Shown: positions 24,870 through 33,928, counted from the first letter of the stretch. The stretch: DNA of 64,000 nt from Solirubrobacter soli DSM 22325 (GCF_000423665.1 NZ_KE384069.1:124001-188000), one strand, 5' to 3'. The notes: generated by a model not told the origin, from the sequence alone. Numbers and translations are program-made.

Positions 24870-26438
24870 ATGCGGTGGTGGGCGTTGGCGGCTGCATTGT
24901 TGGCGGTAGTGGTGGCGATCAGCGCGCCGCGCGAGGTCGCGGCGCAGGACGACACCGACGAGGTCGAATGCATGGACCTCCCGCTCGGCGACGTGCCGCA
25001 GTGGGACATGGTCGTCAAGGGCGACGTCGTCTGGACCGCGGCGGAGAACGAGGGACGCGCGGTCGTCGGGCGCGACATGTCGGTCTCCAGCTTCGGAGTC
25101 GGGACGCGCCTGCCGACCGACCGGACGCGCCTCGACCTCGCGGTGGGCCGCGACCTCGACTTCGTCAACAGCGGGCTCAACAACGGGCGCGCGACCTACG
25201 GCCGGACGCTCAGCGGGCCGCAGGACACCACCTACTTCGCGCAGGCCGCGTTGCCGTTCGACGTCGGCGCGTTGTTCGACGGGCTCGCGGTCCGCTCGAA
25301 CTTCTGGGCGACCGAGGTGACGGCGAACGGCACCGTGGGCGCGCACACCGACGGGTCTCCGGGGCTGCAGTTCACCGGCACCGACCCGAAACTCAACGTC
25401 TTCACGCTCACGACCCAGGTCCTCGCTCAGGCGAACTCGATCTACATCAAGGTCCCGGTGGGCTCGACGACGTTGGTCAACGTCCTCGGCAACAGCTATG
25501 CCAACGCCGGCATGTACGAGATCCGCTACTTCGACGCGGCCAGCGGGCAGTTCGTGCAGCTCAACGATCCCGAGACGCGGCCGGGGCTCGAGGAGCTACG
25601 GCGCGGCACGTTGTGGAACTTCCCGGGCGCAGACACGATCTCGCTCCCGCCGTACATGTCCTGGCAGGGCAGCGTGCTGGCGCCGGGCGCGACCGTGACG
25701 ATCAGTGGCGGCAACGTCAACGGCTCGCTCGCGGTGGGGCAGATCTCCGGCAACACCGGTGAGACCCACACGCACCCGCCGGACCTGTGCCTGCCGGACC
25801 CGACGCCGTGCCCGCCGGTGCCGCCGGACCCGACGCCGACGCCGACCTCCACGCCGACCGCCGCTCCGCCCACGCCAACGCCGAACCCGACCGTGTCGCC
25901 GTCGCCGACGCCCGTGCCGACCCGCACGCCGCTGCCGACGGTGGCGCCGATCGTCTCGCCCACGCCGACCCCGGACGAGCGTCAGCCGAGTCAGCCGCTG
26001 GATCCGGGGGACACGCCGGGCACGGTCGTGGGCCCGGACGCCGACGTGCGCGTGTGCAAGAAGGTGATGACCCCGGCCGGCCGGGCCGTCGAGCGCGTGA
26101 CGCGACGCGCCGGCTCGACCGTCCGCTTCCGCATCCGCATCACCAACCTCGGCACCGACCCGGCGCACGATGTGGTCGTCTGCGACGTGCTCCCGAAGGA
26201 GCTGACGTTCGTCCGCGCGACGGTGCCGATCGTCTATCGCCGCGGCCGCCCGTGCGCCGTCGTCCCCGTCTTCAGCGGCCAGCGCGAGGGCTTCGTGACG
26301 ATGCGGATCGCGCGCACCGCGAGAGGGGTGATCACGAACGTCGCGGCGGTGACGAGCCGCGACGGCGGCACCCGGCACAACGCAGCCAGCATCCGCGTCC
26401 TCCCCGCACAGGCATCCGGCGGCGGAGTGACGGGATAG
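24870..26438 (+). CDS. Secreted choice-of-anchor A domain protein with DUF11-like repeat
   Basis: 522 aa from the ATG at 24870 (GTG 24861 also possible). A signal peptide (MRWWALAAALLAVVVAISA, then VAAQDD) precedes a choice-of-anchor A-type domain (about residues 30-300: VVKGDVVWTAAENEGRAVVGRD through NGSLAVGQISGNTGETH). A Pro/Thr stalk of PTPTPT repeats follows. The end is a DUF11-like beta-sandwich (GSTVRFRIRITNLGTDPAHDVVVCDVLPKELTFV). No LPXTG sorting signal is present, so attachment to the cell is unclear. It is probably cotranscribed with the L,D-transpeptidase two bases downstream. Confidence 0.75.
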   Translation: MRWWALAAALLAVVVAISAPREVAAQDDTDEVECMDLPLGDVPQWDMVVKGDVVWTAAENEGRAVVGRDMSVSSFGVGTRLPTDRTRLDLAVGRDLDFVNSGLNNGRATYGRTLSGPQDTTYFAQAALPFDVGALFDGLAVRSNFWATEVTANGTVGAHTDGSPGLQFTGTDPKLNVFTLTTQVLAQANSIYIKVPVGSTTLVNVLGNSYANAGMYEIRYFDAASGQFVQLNDPETRPGLEELRRGTLWNFPGADTISLPPYMSWQGSVLAPGATVTISGGNVNGSLAVGQISGNTGETHTHPPDLCLPDPTPCPPVPPDPTPTPTSTPTAAPPTPTPNPTVSPSPTPVPTRTPLPTVAPIVSPTPTPDERQPSQPLDPGDTPGTVVGPDADVRVCKKVMTPAGRAVERVTRRAGSTVRFRIRITNLGTDPAHDVVVCDVLPKELTFVRATVPIVYRRGRPCAVVPVFSGQREGFVTMRIARTARGVITNVAAVTSRDGGTRHNAASIRVLPAQASGGGVTG

Positions 26439-26440
26439 AG

Positions 26441-27226
26441 GTGCGCGCGAGCGCCGTAGCTCTCCTCCTCACGGTGCTCGCGCCCCTCGCCTCGGCGCCG
26501 CCGGCGACGGCGAGCACCGGGTGCGCCGACTGCGTCTGGCCTGGCCAGACCATTTCGGCTCACCCGGCGATGCGGCGCGCGCCCGCGCCGCGTGTCGCCG
26601 CCGCGCCCACCCGCGCGAGCGCGTGGATCGCGCGGCTCGTCGCGCGGACCCCCGCGTGGGACTCACCCCGCGCCACGGGCACGCCGCACATGCTCGAGCC
26701 GCTCGGCCGCTGGACCGGCGGGCCGGTCGGGCTGCTCGTCCTCGAGGCACGCGACGACGGCTGGCTGCGCGTGCTGCTCCCCACCCGCCCGAACGGCGCG
26801 TCGCGGTGGGTCAAGGCCGACCGCGTGCGGCTCGTCAGAACCCGCTGGCGCGTCGAGGTCCACCTCTCCGAACGCACCGTCACGCTCCTGCGCGACGGCA
26901 AGACACGCGCACGCCTCAAGGCCGTCATCGGCGCCCCCGCGACGCCCACGCCAAAGGGACGCTTCGCGATCTACGAGACGGCGCGCCAACCCGACGCGGC
27001 CGGCTTCCTCGGCCCGTTCGCCCTGCACCTGACCGGGCACAGCGACGTCCTGGACGACTATGGCGGCGGGCCGGGACGGCTCGCGATCCACGGGCGCGGG
27101 GGTTCGAGTCTCGCCGATCCACTCGGCTCCGCGCGCTCGCACGGCTGCATCCGCATCGACAACGCCGCGGTCCGGCGGCTGGCCCGGGTGCTAGCCCCCG
27201 GGGTGCCGGTCGTCGTCTCGTCCTAG
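26441..27226 (+). CDS. L,D-transpeptidase (YkuD domain)
   Basis: Secreted cell-wall enzyme forming 3-3 peptidoglycan crosslinks or attaching proteins to the wall. 261 aa, GTG start with a signal peptide (RASAVALLLTVLAPLASA). The C-terminal YkuD domain begins near residue 145 (WRVEVHLSERTVTLLRDG). The catalytic motif has the upstream HGRGG and then SHGC with His234 and the nucleophile Cys236. It follows the anchor-A gene after two bases, so the pair may act together at the envelope. Confidence 0.9.
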   Translation: MRASAVALLLTVLAPLASAPPATASTGCADCVWPGQTISAHPAMRRAPAPRVAAAPTRASAWIARLVARTPAWDSPRATGTPHMLEPLGRWTGGPVGLLVLEARDDGWLRVLLPTRPNGASRWVKADRVRLVRTRWRVEVHLSERTVTLLRDGKTRARLKAVIGAPATPTPKGRFAIYETARQPDAAGFLGPFALHLTGHSDVLDDYGGGPGRLAIHGRGGSSLADPLGSARSHGCIRIDNAAVRRLARVLAPGVPVVVSS

Positions 27227-27238
27227 ACTCACCGCCCG

Positions 27239-29836
27239 ATGGGCCTCGAGGACCGCACACGCTATGACCCGGACGAGAGCGAAGCGCGCGTGTTCGCGCG
27301 CTGGCTGGAGTCCGGGCGCTTCCACCCGGAACCCGCGGGCACCGCGGCCGACAACTACTCGATCGCGATCCCGCCGCCGAACGTCACCGGCGCGCTGCAC
27401 ATGGGCCATGCGCTCAATGGATCGATCCAGGACACGCTGATCCGCTTCGCCCGCATGCGCGGGAAGCGCACGAAGTGGATCCTGGGCACCGACCACGCGG
27501 GCATCGCCACGCAGACGCAGGTCGAGCGGCTGCTCAAGAGCGAAGGCACGAGCCGCGAGGAGATCGGGCGCGAGGCGTTCATCGAGCGGGTGTGGCGCTG
27601 GCGCGAGCAGTACGGCAACACGATCATCGACCAGTACCAGCGCCTCGGCGCGAGCTGCGACTACGAGGACGAGCGCTTCACGCTCGACGACCGGTACGTC
27701 CGCGCGGTGCTGAAGGTCTTCGTGGCGTTGTACGAGAAGGGCCTGATCTACCGCGACAACTACATGGTCAACTGGGACCCGGGCAGCCGCTCGGCGATCT
27801 CGGATCTCGAGGTCGAGGACCGCGAGACGACCGACACGCTCTACTACGTCGACTACCCGCTGGCGTCCGGCCACGGGTCGGTCACGGTCGCGACGGTCCG
27901 CCCGGAGACGATGCTCGGTGACACCGCGATCGCCGTGCACCCCGACGACGACCGCTATACGCGGCTGGTGGGGGAGACCGCGATCCTGCCGATCGTCGGG
28001 CGCCGCCTGCAGATCATCGCCGACGAGTACGTCAAGCCCGAGTTCGGCACCGGCGCGCTGAAGATCACACCGGGGCATGACCCGAACGACTTCGAGATCG
28101 GCCGCAAGCACCGCCTCGACGAGCTGACGGTGATCGGTGAGGACGGCCGCATGACGGCCGACGCCGGCCGGTTCGAGGGGATGACCGCGCTCGAGGCGCG
28201 CGAGGCCGTCGTGGCCGCGCTGCGTGAGGAGGGCCGGATCAACCGCACCGAGCCCTACACGCACGAGGTGCCGTACTCGCAGCGCTCGGGCGAGCGGATC
28301 GAGCCGCTGATCTCGCTGCAGTGGTTCATGAAGATGGACGAGCTGGCGGGGCCGGCGATCGCCGCGGTCGAGGACGGCCGCGTGCGCATCCACCCCGAGG
28401 GCCAGCGCCGCCGCTACCTCGAGTGGCTCAACAACATCCGCCCGTGGTGCATCTCCCGCCAGCTGTGGTGGGGGCATCAGATCCCCGTGTACTACCGCGG
28501 CGAAGAGACGTACGTGGGCATCGACCCGCCCGAAGGCCCCGGCTGGGAGCGCGATCCCGATGTGCTCGACACGTGGTTCAGCAGCGGGCTCTGGCCCTTC
28601 GCCACGCTCGGCTGGCCGGACCAGACCGACGAGCTGAAGGCGTTCTATCCCACGGACGTCCTCCTCACCGCGCGCGACATCCTCTTCCTCTGGGTCGCCC
28701 GCATGGTCTTCCTGGGCCTGGAGTTCGCCGGGGACATCCCGTTCGACGACGTCTACGTGCACTCCGTCATCCAGGCGCCTGACGGCCGCCGGATGTCGAA
28801 GTCGCTCGGCACCGGGATCGACCCGCTGATGCTGATCGACGGCGGCCCGCGCCCGCCCGTGTTCACCGAGGGCGGCGACTTCCCGGCCTACGGCGCCGAC
28901 GCCGTCCGCTACGGCCTGCTCGCGATGTCCTCCACGCAGGACGTGCGCTTCAACGAGGGCACGATCGCCGAGGGCCGGCAGCTGGCCAACAAGCTCTTCA
29001 ACGCGTCGCGGCTCGTGCTGCTGCGCGTGCCGGAGGGCGTCACCGTGCCGGCTGAGGCGCCGGCGCCGAAGACCGTCGAGGACACGTGGATCCTCTCGCG
29101 CCTGCAGGCCGCCGAGCGGGAGTTCTCGGACGCGATCGCCGCGTTCGAGTTCCACCGCGCGAGCCGCGTGCTGTACCGCTTCATCTACGGCGAGCTGTGC
29201 GACTGGTACCTCGAGATGCTCAAGCCGCGCCTGTACGAGGACGACAACGCCGCGACGGCCGAGTTCGCCCTGTTCGTGCTGGCCGAGACGCTCGAGATGG
29301 CGCACCCGGTGATCCCGTTCGTGACCGAGGAGATCTGGTCGCTGATGCCGGGCGCCGGCGACCTGCTGATGGGCCACCGCTGGCCCGAGCCCGATGAGAC
29401 GCTGCGCGATCTCGAGGTCGAGGCGGAGGTCGCGCGGGCGATCGAGGCCACGAACGCGCTGCGCACGTGGCGCGACGGCGTCCGCGCCGCGCCCGGCGCA
29501 CGCGTGCCGGCCCGGCTCGACGCGCCCGGCTACGAGCGGGTCATCGAGCACGTCGCGCGGCTCGCGCGCTTCGAGTTCTCCGCCAACGGCGACGAGCCGG
29601 TGGCGACCGTCGGCGTCCCCGGCGGCGTCGTGGCCGTGATGCCGTCCGACGCGGTCGACATGGAGGCCGAGCGCAAGCGCGCGGCCGAGCGCGTCGAGCG
29701 CATCAAGGCCGACATCGCCCGGATCGAGAAGAAGCTGTCCAACCAGGGCTTCGTCTCCAAGGCGCCCGAGCAGGTCGTCCAAGGCGAGCGCGACAAGCTC
29801 GCCAAGCTGCAGAAGGAGCTCGAAGAGCTTTCGTGA
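27239..29836 (+). CDS. valS: Valyl-tRNA synthetase
   Basis: Class I aminoacyl-tRNA synthetase charging tRNA-Val, with editing of threonine. 865 aa, the compact bacterial length. HIGH motif PPPNVTGALHMGHALN (residues about 45-60), editing domain between, KMSKS-type motif RRMSKSLG near residue 520, and the C-terminal tRNA-binding coiled coil (ERIKADIARIEKKLSNQGF). Its TGA overlaps the folC GTG (GTGA at 29833). Confidence 0.97.
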   Translation: MGLEDRTRYDPDESEARVFARWLESGRFHPEPAGTAADNYSIAIPPPNVTGALHMGHALNGSIQDTLIRFARMRGKRTKWILGTDHAGIATQTQVERLLKSEGTSREEIGREAFIERVWRWREQYGNTIIDQYQRLGASCDYEDERFTLDDRYVRAVLKVFVALYEKGLIYRDNYMVNWDPGSRSAISDLEVEDRETTDTLYYVDYPLASGHGSVTVATVRPETMLGDTAIAVHPDDDRYTRLVGETAILPIVGRRLQIIADEYVKPEFGTGALKITPGHDPNDFEIGRKHRLDELTVIGEDGRMTADAGRFEGMTALEAREAVVAALREEGRINRTEPYTHEVPYSQRSGERIEPLISLQWFMKMDELAGPAIAAVEDGRVRIHPEGQRRRYLEWLNNIRPWCISRQLWWGHQIPVYYRGEETYVGIDPPEGPGWERDPDVLDTWFSSGLWPFATLGWPDQTDELKAFYPTDVLLTARDILFLWVARMVFLGLEFAGDIPFDDVYVHSVIQAPDGRRMSKSLGTGIDPLMLIDGGPRPPVFTEGGDFPAYGADAVRYGLLAMSSTQDVRFNEGTIAEGRQLANKLFNASRLVLLRVPEGVTVPAEAPAPKTVEDTWILSRLQAAEREFSDAIAAFEFHRASRVLYRFIYGELCDWYLEMLKPRLYEDDNAATAEFALFVLAETLEMAHPVIPFVTEEIWSLMPGAGDLLMGHRWPEPDETLRDLEVEAEVARAIEATNALRTWRDGVRAAPGARVPARLDAPGYERVIEHVARLARFEFSANGDEPVATVGVPGGVVAVMPSDAVDMEAERKRAAERVERIKADIARIEKKLSNQGFVSKAPEQVVQGERDKLAKLQKELEELS

Positions 29837-31110
29837 CTACGTGGGACCTCGCCCGCGCTGAGGAGCACCTCCTCTCCCTTGAACTGTTCGGCATGCGCTT
29901 CGGCCTGGAGCGCATGCGCCGGCTGCTCACCGTGCTCGGCTCGCCGCAGGAGCGCTTCCGCGCGGTGCACGTCGTCGGCACCAACGGCAAGTCCTCGACG
30001 GTCCGCTTCACCGCGGCGCTGCTCGAGGCGCACGGCGTGCGGACCGGGTCCTACCTCTCGCCGCACCTGACCTCCTACGCGGAGCGGATCCGCGTCGGCG
30101 ACTCCGACATCTCGGGGCGCGACTTCGCCGCCGCGATCCAGCGCACCGCCGCGGCCGCCGCGAAGGTCAACCGCACCTCCGACGAGCCGGTCACCCAGTT
30201 CGAGCTGCTGACCGCCGCCGCGTTCTCCGAGCTCGCCCGGCGCGAGGTCGAGGTCGCGGTCGTCGAAGCGGGCCTGGGCGGGCGCTGGGACGCGACCAAC
30301 GTCCTCGGCGCCGAAGTGGTCGTCCTGACGAACGTGGGGTTGGAGCACACCCGCTGGCTCGGGCCGACGATCCGCGACATCGCGGGCGAGAAGCTCGCGG
30401 TCGTGCGCGAAGGCGCCACGCTCGTGCTCGGCGACGACGACCCCGAGGTGGCCGAGCTGGCGGCGGCGACCGGCGCGAAGATCGTCCGCCCGGCCCCGGC
30501 CGGCGCCACCGCGCGGCCGGCCACCGCGCCGCCGCAGGCCGCCGCGTCACCGCGCGCGGTTGCGCCGCCGTCCGCCGCCGACGCGCTGCCCGGCTACCAG
30601 CGCGGCAACTTCGCGGTCGCCTCCGCGGCCGCGTCCGCGCTGCTCGGCGCGCCGCTCGACCCGGCCCGCGTCGCCGAGGTCGCCGCCCGCATCAGCGTTC
30701 CCGGGCGCCTGCAGGTCGTCGGTCGCAACCCGCTGACGATCTACGACGGCGCGCACAACGCGCCCGGGATCGCCGCGCTCGCCGGCTCCGTCCCCGAGGG
30801 CACCGTCGCGGTGCTGTCCATCCTGGATGACAAGGACGCGGCCGCGATGCTGCGCGCGCTGCTGCCGCGCCTGAGCGCCGCCGTCTTCACCCGCGCGCCG
30901 AACCCGCGCGCGCTGCCGCCCTCCACGTTGGCCGACCTCGCGAGCAAGGTCGGGACCGTCGAATCCGAGATCGAGCCCGACCCGCGGCGTGCCGTGGCGC
31001 GCGCACGCGAACTTGCAGGTGAGAACGGAACGGTCCTCGCGACAGGATCCATCTACCTGGTTGCCGAATTGCTCAGTGCACCCGGCCAACGAAGGGCGAG
31101 CGCTCTGTGA
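29833..31110 (+). CDS. folC: Bifunctional dihydrofolate/folylpolyglutamate synthase
   Basis: Adds glutamate to dihydropteroate or folates, using ATP. 425 aa, GTG start inside the valS stop. P-loop GTNGKSS at residues 49-55, SPHLTSYAERIR (omega loop), EAGLGGRWDATN and YDGAHNAPG are the family signatures. An Ala/Pro-rich insertion near residues 219-252 separates the two domains and looks disordered. The stop overlaps a 38-aa membrane protein gene as GTGA. Confidence 0.94.
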   Translation: MTTWDLARAEEHLLSLELFGMRFGLERMRRLLTVLGSPQERFRAVHVVGTNGKSSTVRFTAALLEAHGVRTGSYLSPHLTSYAERIRVGDSDISGRDFAAAIQRTAAAAAKVNRTSDEPVTQFELLTAAAFSELARREVEVAVVEAGLGGRWDATNVLGAEVVVLTNVGLEHTRWLGPTIRDIAGEKLAVVREGATLVLGDDDPEVAELAAATGAKIVRPAPAGATARPATAPPQAAASPRAVAPPSAADALPGYQRGNFAVASAAASALLGAPLDPARVAEVAARISVPGRLQVVGRNPLTIYDGAHNAPGIAALAGSVPEGTVAVLSILDDKDAAAMLRALLPRLSAAVFTRAPNPRALPPSTLADLASKVGTVESEIEPDPRRAVARARELAGENGTVLATGSIYLVAELLSAPGQRRASAL

Positions 31111-31223
31111 ACGAACGGGGCCCAAGCGTCTTCGCGATGATTGCTCTCGTCGCGTTTGTGGTAGCTCTCGTCATCCTTGTCTTTTTCGGCATCGGATATG
31201 CGTTTGGACGGGCGTTCCTGTAA
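31107..31223 (+). CDS. 38-aa single-pass membrane protein
   Basis: Tiny gene starting at GTG 31107 inside the folC stop (GTGA) and ending at TAA 31221. The product begins NERGPSVFAMIALVAFVVAL and ends in FGIGYAFGRAFL. It is one hydrophobic helix flanked by a short charged N-terminus and a Gly/Phe/Arg tail. Its codons (CTT, TTT, ATT) are more AT-rich than those of its neighbours, as often seen in membrane helices. Translation is probably coupled to folC. Function unknown. Confidence 0.62.
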   Translation: MNERGPSVFAMIALVAFVVALVILVFFGIGYAFGRAFL

Positions 31224-31263
31224 AGGCCTTCGCCGCCCCGCCTACTAGGCTTTGACATCACAC

Positions 31264-31857
31264 ATGGACACGCTTGCGATCTTCGGGATCAAGAACAACG
31301 CGCTGAACACCGGCGTCAGCGTTGCCCTGCTGGTCCTCGGCGTGCTCTACCTGGCGCTGATCTTCTGGACCTTCGCCGACGCGCGTCGCCGCATCGATGA
31401 CCCGCTGCTGGTCGTCTGCGCCACGCTCGCGTCCTTCTTCCCCTTCGTCGGGACGATCGTCTATCTGATCGTCCGCCCGCCCGAGTACCTCGACGACGTG
31501 CGCCTGCGCGAGCTCGAGATGACCGCCGCCGAGGCGCGCCTCGCGAGCCTGGACTACTCGCTGTGCCCGCACTGCGACTACGAGGTCCAGTCGGACTACT
31601 TGCGCTGCCCGAGCTGCATGCGCAAGCTCAAGGAGCGCTGCTACTCGTGCTCGAAGCCGATCGACCCCGCGTGGCGCATCTGCCCGTTCTGCGAGGCCGA
31701 GACGAGCGCACCCACCCCGTCGAGCACGCGTCGCCGCCGGCGCCAGACGACGGATCAGTCGACGGTCGCCGCCGAAGCGGCCAAGCCGTCCGAGCTCGCC
31801 GAGGCCGAGGTCGAGCCGGCCGCCACGGGCGAGACGTCGCGCCGCAGACGACGCTGA
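31264..31857 (+). CDS. Membrane protein with double zinc ribbon
   Basis: 197 aa from the ATG at 31264. Two N-terminal membrane helices (VALLVLGVLYLALIFWTFADA and LLVVCATLASFFPFVGTIVYLIV) are followed by a soluble tail. Cysteines 101/104/115/118 and 126/129/140/143 form two CxxC...CxxC zinc ribbons. The last 50 residues are low complexity with RRRR stretches. This may be a membrane-tethered nucleic-acid or protein-binding module. No specific function can be assigned. It lies between folC and ndk. Confidence 0.75.
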   Translation: MDTLAIFGIKNNALNTGVSVALLVLGVLYLALIFWTFADARRRIDDPLLVVCATLASFFPFVGTIVYLIVRPPEYLDDVRLRELEMTAAEARLASLDYSLCPHCDYEVQSDYLRCPSCMRKLKERCYSCSKPIDPAWRICPFCEAETSAPTPSSTRRRRRQTTDQSTVAAEAAKPSELAEAEVEPAATGETSRRRRR

Positions 31858-31870
31858 CACACTGCTCGCC

Positions 31871-32278
31871 ATGGAAAAGACACTGATCCTGGTCAAGCCG
31901 GACGCGTTCGCGCGCGGCCTGTCGGGTGAGATCATCGCGCGCTTCGAGCGCAAGGGCTTGAAGATCATCGCCGCCAAGCACATGACGGTGAGCGAGGACC
32001 TGGCCAAGCAGCACTACGCCGAGCACGTCGAGCGCCCGTTCTTCGGCGAGCTCGTCTCCTTCATCACCTCCGGCCCGATCATCGCGCTCGTCTTCGAGGG
32101 CGAGGACGCGATCAAGGCCGCCCGCCAGGTGATCGGCGCGACCAACCCGCTCGAGGCGACGACCGGCTCGATCCGCGGCGACTTCGCCATCGCCGTCGGC
32201 ACCAACATGGTCCACGGCTCCGACTCGCCCGAGTCGGGCATCCGCGAGGCCGGGCTGTTCTTCCCCGAGCTGGGATAG
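31871..32278 (+). CDS. ndk: Nucleoside diphosphate kinase
   Basis: Balances nucleoside triphosphate pools by phosphate transfer through a phosphohistidine. 135 aa, normal length. N-terminal TLILVKPDAFARGL and the active-site NMVHGSDSPES with His115 are intact. Its TAG (32276-32278) is followed two bases later by copy 2 of the intergenic repeat, and then maf. Confidence 0.97.
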   Translation: MEKTLILVKPDAFARGLSGEIIARFERKGLKIIAAKHMTVSEDLAKQHYAEHVERPFFGELVSFITSGPIIALVFEGEDAIKAARQVIGATNPLEATTGSIRGDFAIAVGTNMVHGSDSPESGIREAGLFFPELG

Positions 32279-32280
32279 CA

Positions 32281-32320
32281 AGGCAAGCAGCCCCGCCGCC
32301 CCACCCCGATCATCCGACCT
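32281..32320 (+). repeat. Intergenic post-stop repeat, copy 2
   Basis: AGGCAAGCAGCCCC followed by the 25-base core at 32296-32320. It starts two bases after the ndk stop, and its last base is the first base of the maf TTG start, so it forms the whole ndk-maf spacer. Compared with copies 1 and 3 it has small differences in the first 15 bases and none in the core. Confidence 0.85.
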
Positions 32321-32892
32321 TGGCACTCGTCCTTGCGAGCAGCTCGCCACAAAGGCGGGCGATCCTTGCCCAGGTCGGCATCCCGTTCGAGGTCGTCGTC
32401 TCGGGCGTCGACGAGGTCGAGCACGGCGACCCGGTCGCCGTGGCCGAGGAGAACGCGCGCCGCAAGGCGCTCGCGGTCGCCGGTGAGGCCGCACGCGACG
32501 GCGCGCGGCGGCTCGTGCTCGGCGCGGACACGCTCGTCGCCGTCGACGGGGACATCCTCGGCAAGCCGGCCGACGCGGACCAGGCGCGCGAGTACGTCGC
32601 GCGCCTGGCCGGTCGCACCCACGAGGTCGTCGGCGCGATCGCCGTCGTCCGTGACGGCGCCCTCGCCCACGTGACCTCCGAGATCACCCAGGTCCACTTC
32701 CGCGAGGCGGGCCCCGAGTTGCTCGACTGGTACGTCGCCACGGGCGAGTGGGAGGGCCGAGCGGGCGGCTACGCCATCCAAGGCGCCGGCGCCGTCCTCG
32801 TCGCGGGGATCGAGGGCGACTACCTCAACGTCGTCGGCCTGCCGCTCCAGCGCCTGATCGACCTCGTGCCCGAGCTGCTGCCTACGCGGTAG
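32320..32892 (+). CDS. maf: Maf-family nucleoside triphosphate pyrophosphatase
   Basis: House-cleaning enzyme that hydrolyses non-canonical nucleotides, historically linked to septum formation. 190 aa. Starts at TTG 32320 (LALVLASSSPQRRAIL, the conserved N-terminus), as no ATG/GTG upstream gives this motif. GADTLVAVDGDILGKPAD carries the catalytic Asp, and GYAIQGAGAVLVAGIEGDYLNVVGLP the C-terminal signature. The start codon overlaps the end of repeat copy 2. It overlaps the convergent cupin gene by 11 bases. Confidence 0.92.
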   Translation: MALVLASSSPQRRAILAQVGIPFEVVVSGVDEVEHGDPVAVAEENARRKALAVAGEAARDGARRLVLGADTLVAVDGDILGKPADADQAREYVARLAGRTHEVVGAIAVVRDGALAHVTSEITQVHFREAGPELLDWYVATGEWEGRAGGYAIQGAGAVLVAGIEGDYLNVVGLPLQRLIDLVPELLPTR

Positions 32893-33340
32893 CGACGAGC
32901 TCCGACGGCAGCATGCCGGGCGGGCCAAGCAACGTGATGCCGTGGGCGGCGGCGATGCGGCCGAGGCGCTCGGCGTCGGGCGGGCCATCCAACACGGGCA
33001 GCTCGGGGCGCAGGGCCGGGGAGCCGACCTCGCGCACGAAGGCCGCGAACTCGCCCGGGAGCGAGGTGACGAGCGCGACGGCGCCGTCATCGCCGGCGCG
33101 GTACGTGTGCGGGACTCCGTGCGGCGCGAGCGCGTACTCGCCGGGGACGAGCCGCACCGGCGGCTCGTCGCCCACCCACAGCGTGAGCGAGCCGCTCAAC
33201 ACGTAGAAGCCCTCGTCCTCGAGCTCGTGGACGTGCAGGGGCGGCATGTCGCCGGCGGGGTGGTGCATGCGGATGAGCGAGAAGTCCTCGCGATCCTCCA
33301 GCACCTCGGCCAAGTTCGCGATGAACCAGATCTGTTCCAT
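32882..33340 (-). CDS. Cupin-domain protein
   Basis: 152 aa. A single conserved beta-barrel: HHPAGDMPPLHVHELEDEGFYVLSGSLTLWVGD (motif 1 with metal-ligand His, His and Glu), then PGEYALAPHGVPHTYRAGDDG (motif 2 with His). Such small cupins can be dioxygenases, isomerases or ligand-binding proteins; no substrate can be named. It diverges from padR across a 66-base region with duplicated operator sequence, so PadR probably controls it. Confidence 0.85.
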   Translation of the reverse strand: MEQIWFIANLAEVLEDREDFSLIRMHHPAGDMPPLHVHELEDEGFYVLSGSLTLWVGDEPPVRLVPGEYALAPHGVPHTYRAGDDGAVALVTSLPGEFAAFVREVGSPALRPELPVLDGPPDAERLGRIAAAHGITLLGPPGMLPSELVATA

Positions 33341-33370
33341 TTCAGAAGCGCTCCTGGGGAGGAAGGTAAA

Positions 33371-33406
33371 CTCTGATACGGAGCTTTATACCTCTGAAAC
33401 GGAGCT
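33371..33406. promoter_or_regulatory. Predicted PadR operator, two direct repeats
   Basis: CTCTGATACGGAGCT (33371-33385) and CTCTGAAACGGAGCT (33392-33406) differ at one base and are spaced 21 bases apart, about two helical turns. Each carries a CTC...GAG dyad. The pair lies between the divergent cupin and padR genes, and the second unit ends at the padR ATG, so repression of both genes by PadR is likely. Confidence 0.65.
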
Positions 33407-33928
33407 ATGTCAAAACTCACGCCCTTCTCGTATGTCGTGCTGACCCTCGTGGGGGAGGGCGGCGCCGGCCCGCACGACCTGGTGACGATGATGCGCCAGG
33501 GCCGCGTGTACTGGCAGGCGCCCGAGAGCCAGTTCTACGCCGAGCCCAAGCGCCTCGCGGCCGCCGGCTACCTCGAGGCGACCAAGCAGCCCGGCCGCAC
33601 CCACGCCCGCACGCACTACACGCTCACCGACGCCGGCCGCGCGGCGCTGAAGGCCTGGCTGGCCACGCCGACCCGCTTCCCGCGCATCCAGAACGAGGCG
33701 GTGGTGCGCGTCTTGGGCTCGGAGTACGCCGATCGGGGGGAATTGCTCAAGAGCCTTAATGCACTGCGCGAAGACCTCGACGTGCTCGAACGCGAGCGCG
33801 TGGACGCCGAGGAACGGGCGGCCGGTCTCCCTCGCCGGGCGACCGCACTTCGGCTCAACGCAAGGCTTGCGCAGCGGATCATCGACGCCCATCGCCAATG
33901 GATCGACGATGTCGAGCGCGAGCTATGA
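33407..33928 (+). CDS. PadR-family transcriptional regulator
   Basis: 173 aa. N-terminal winged helix: SYVVLTLVGEGGAGPHDLVTMM, then FYAEPKRLAAAGYLEATKQPGRTHARTHYTLTDAGRAAL, the classical PadR pattern. The C-terminal helical dimerisation region (about residues 105-173) is rich in Arg/Glu, like PadR subfamily 2. It is divergent from the cupin gene and probably represses it and itself through the repeated site just upstream. The inducer is unknown; phenolic compounds are common for the family. Confidence 0.88.
   Translation: MSKLTPFSYVVLTLVGEGGAGPHDLVTMMRQGRVYWQAPESQFYAEPKRLAAAGYLEATKQPGRTHARTHYTLTDAGRAALKAWLATPTRFPRIQNEAVVRVLGSEYADRGELLKSLNALREDLDVLERERVDAEERAAGLPRRATALRLNARLAQRIIDAHRQWIDDVEREL

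Noticed and set aside
27191..29782. 860-codon frame antisense to valS
   Set aside because: Shadow of valS codon usage; no domain or start signal.
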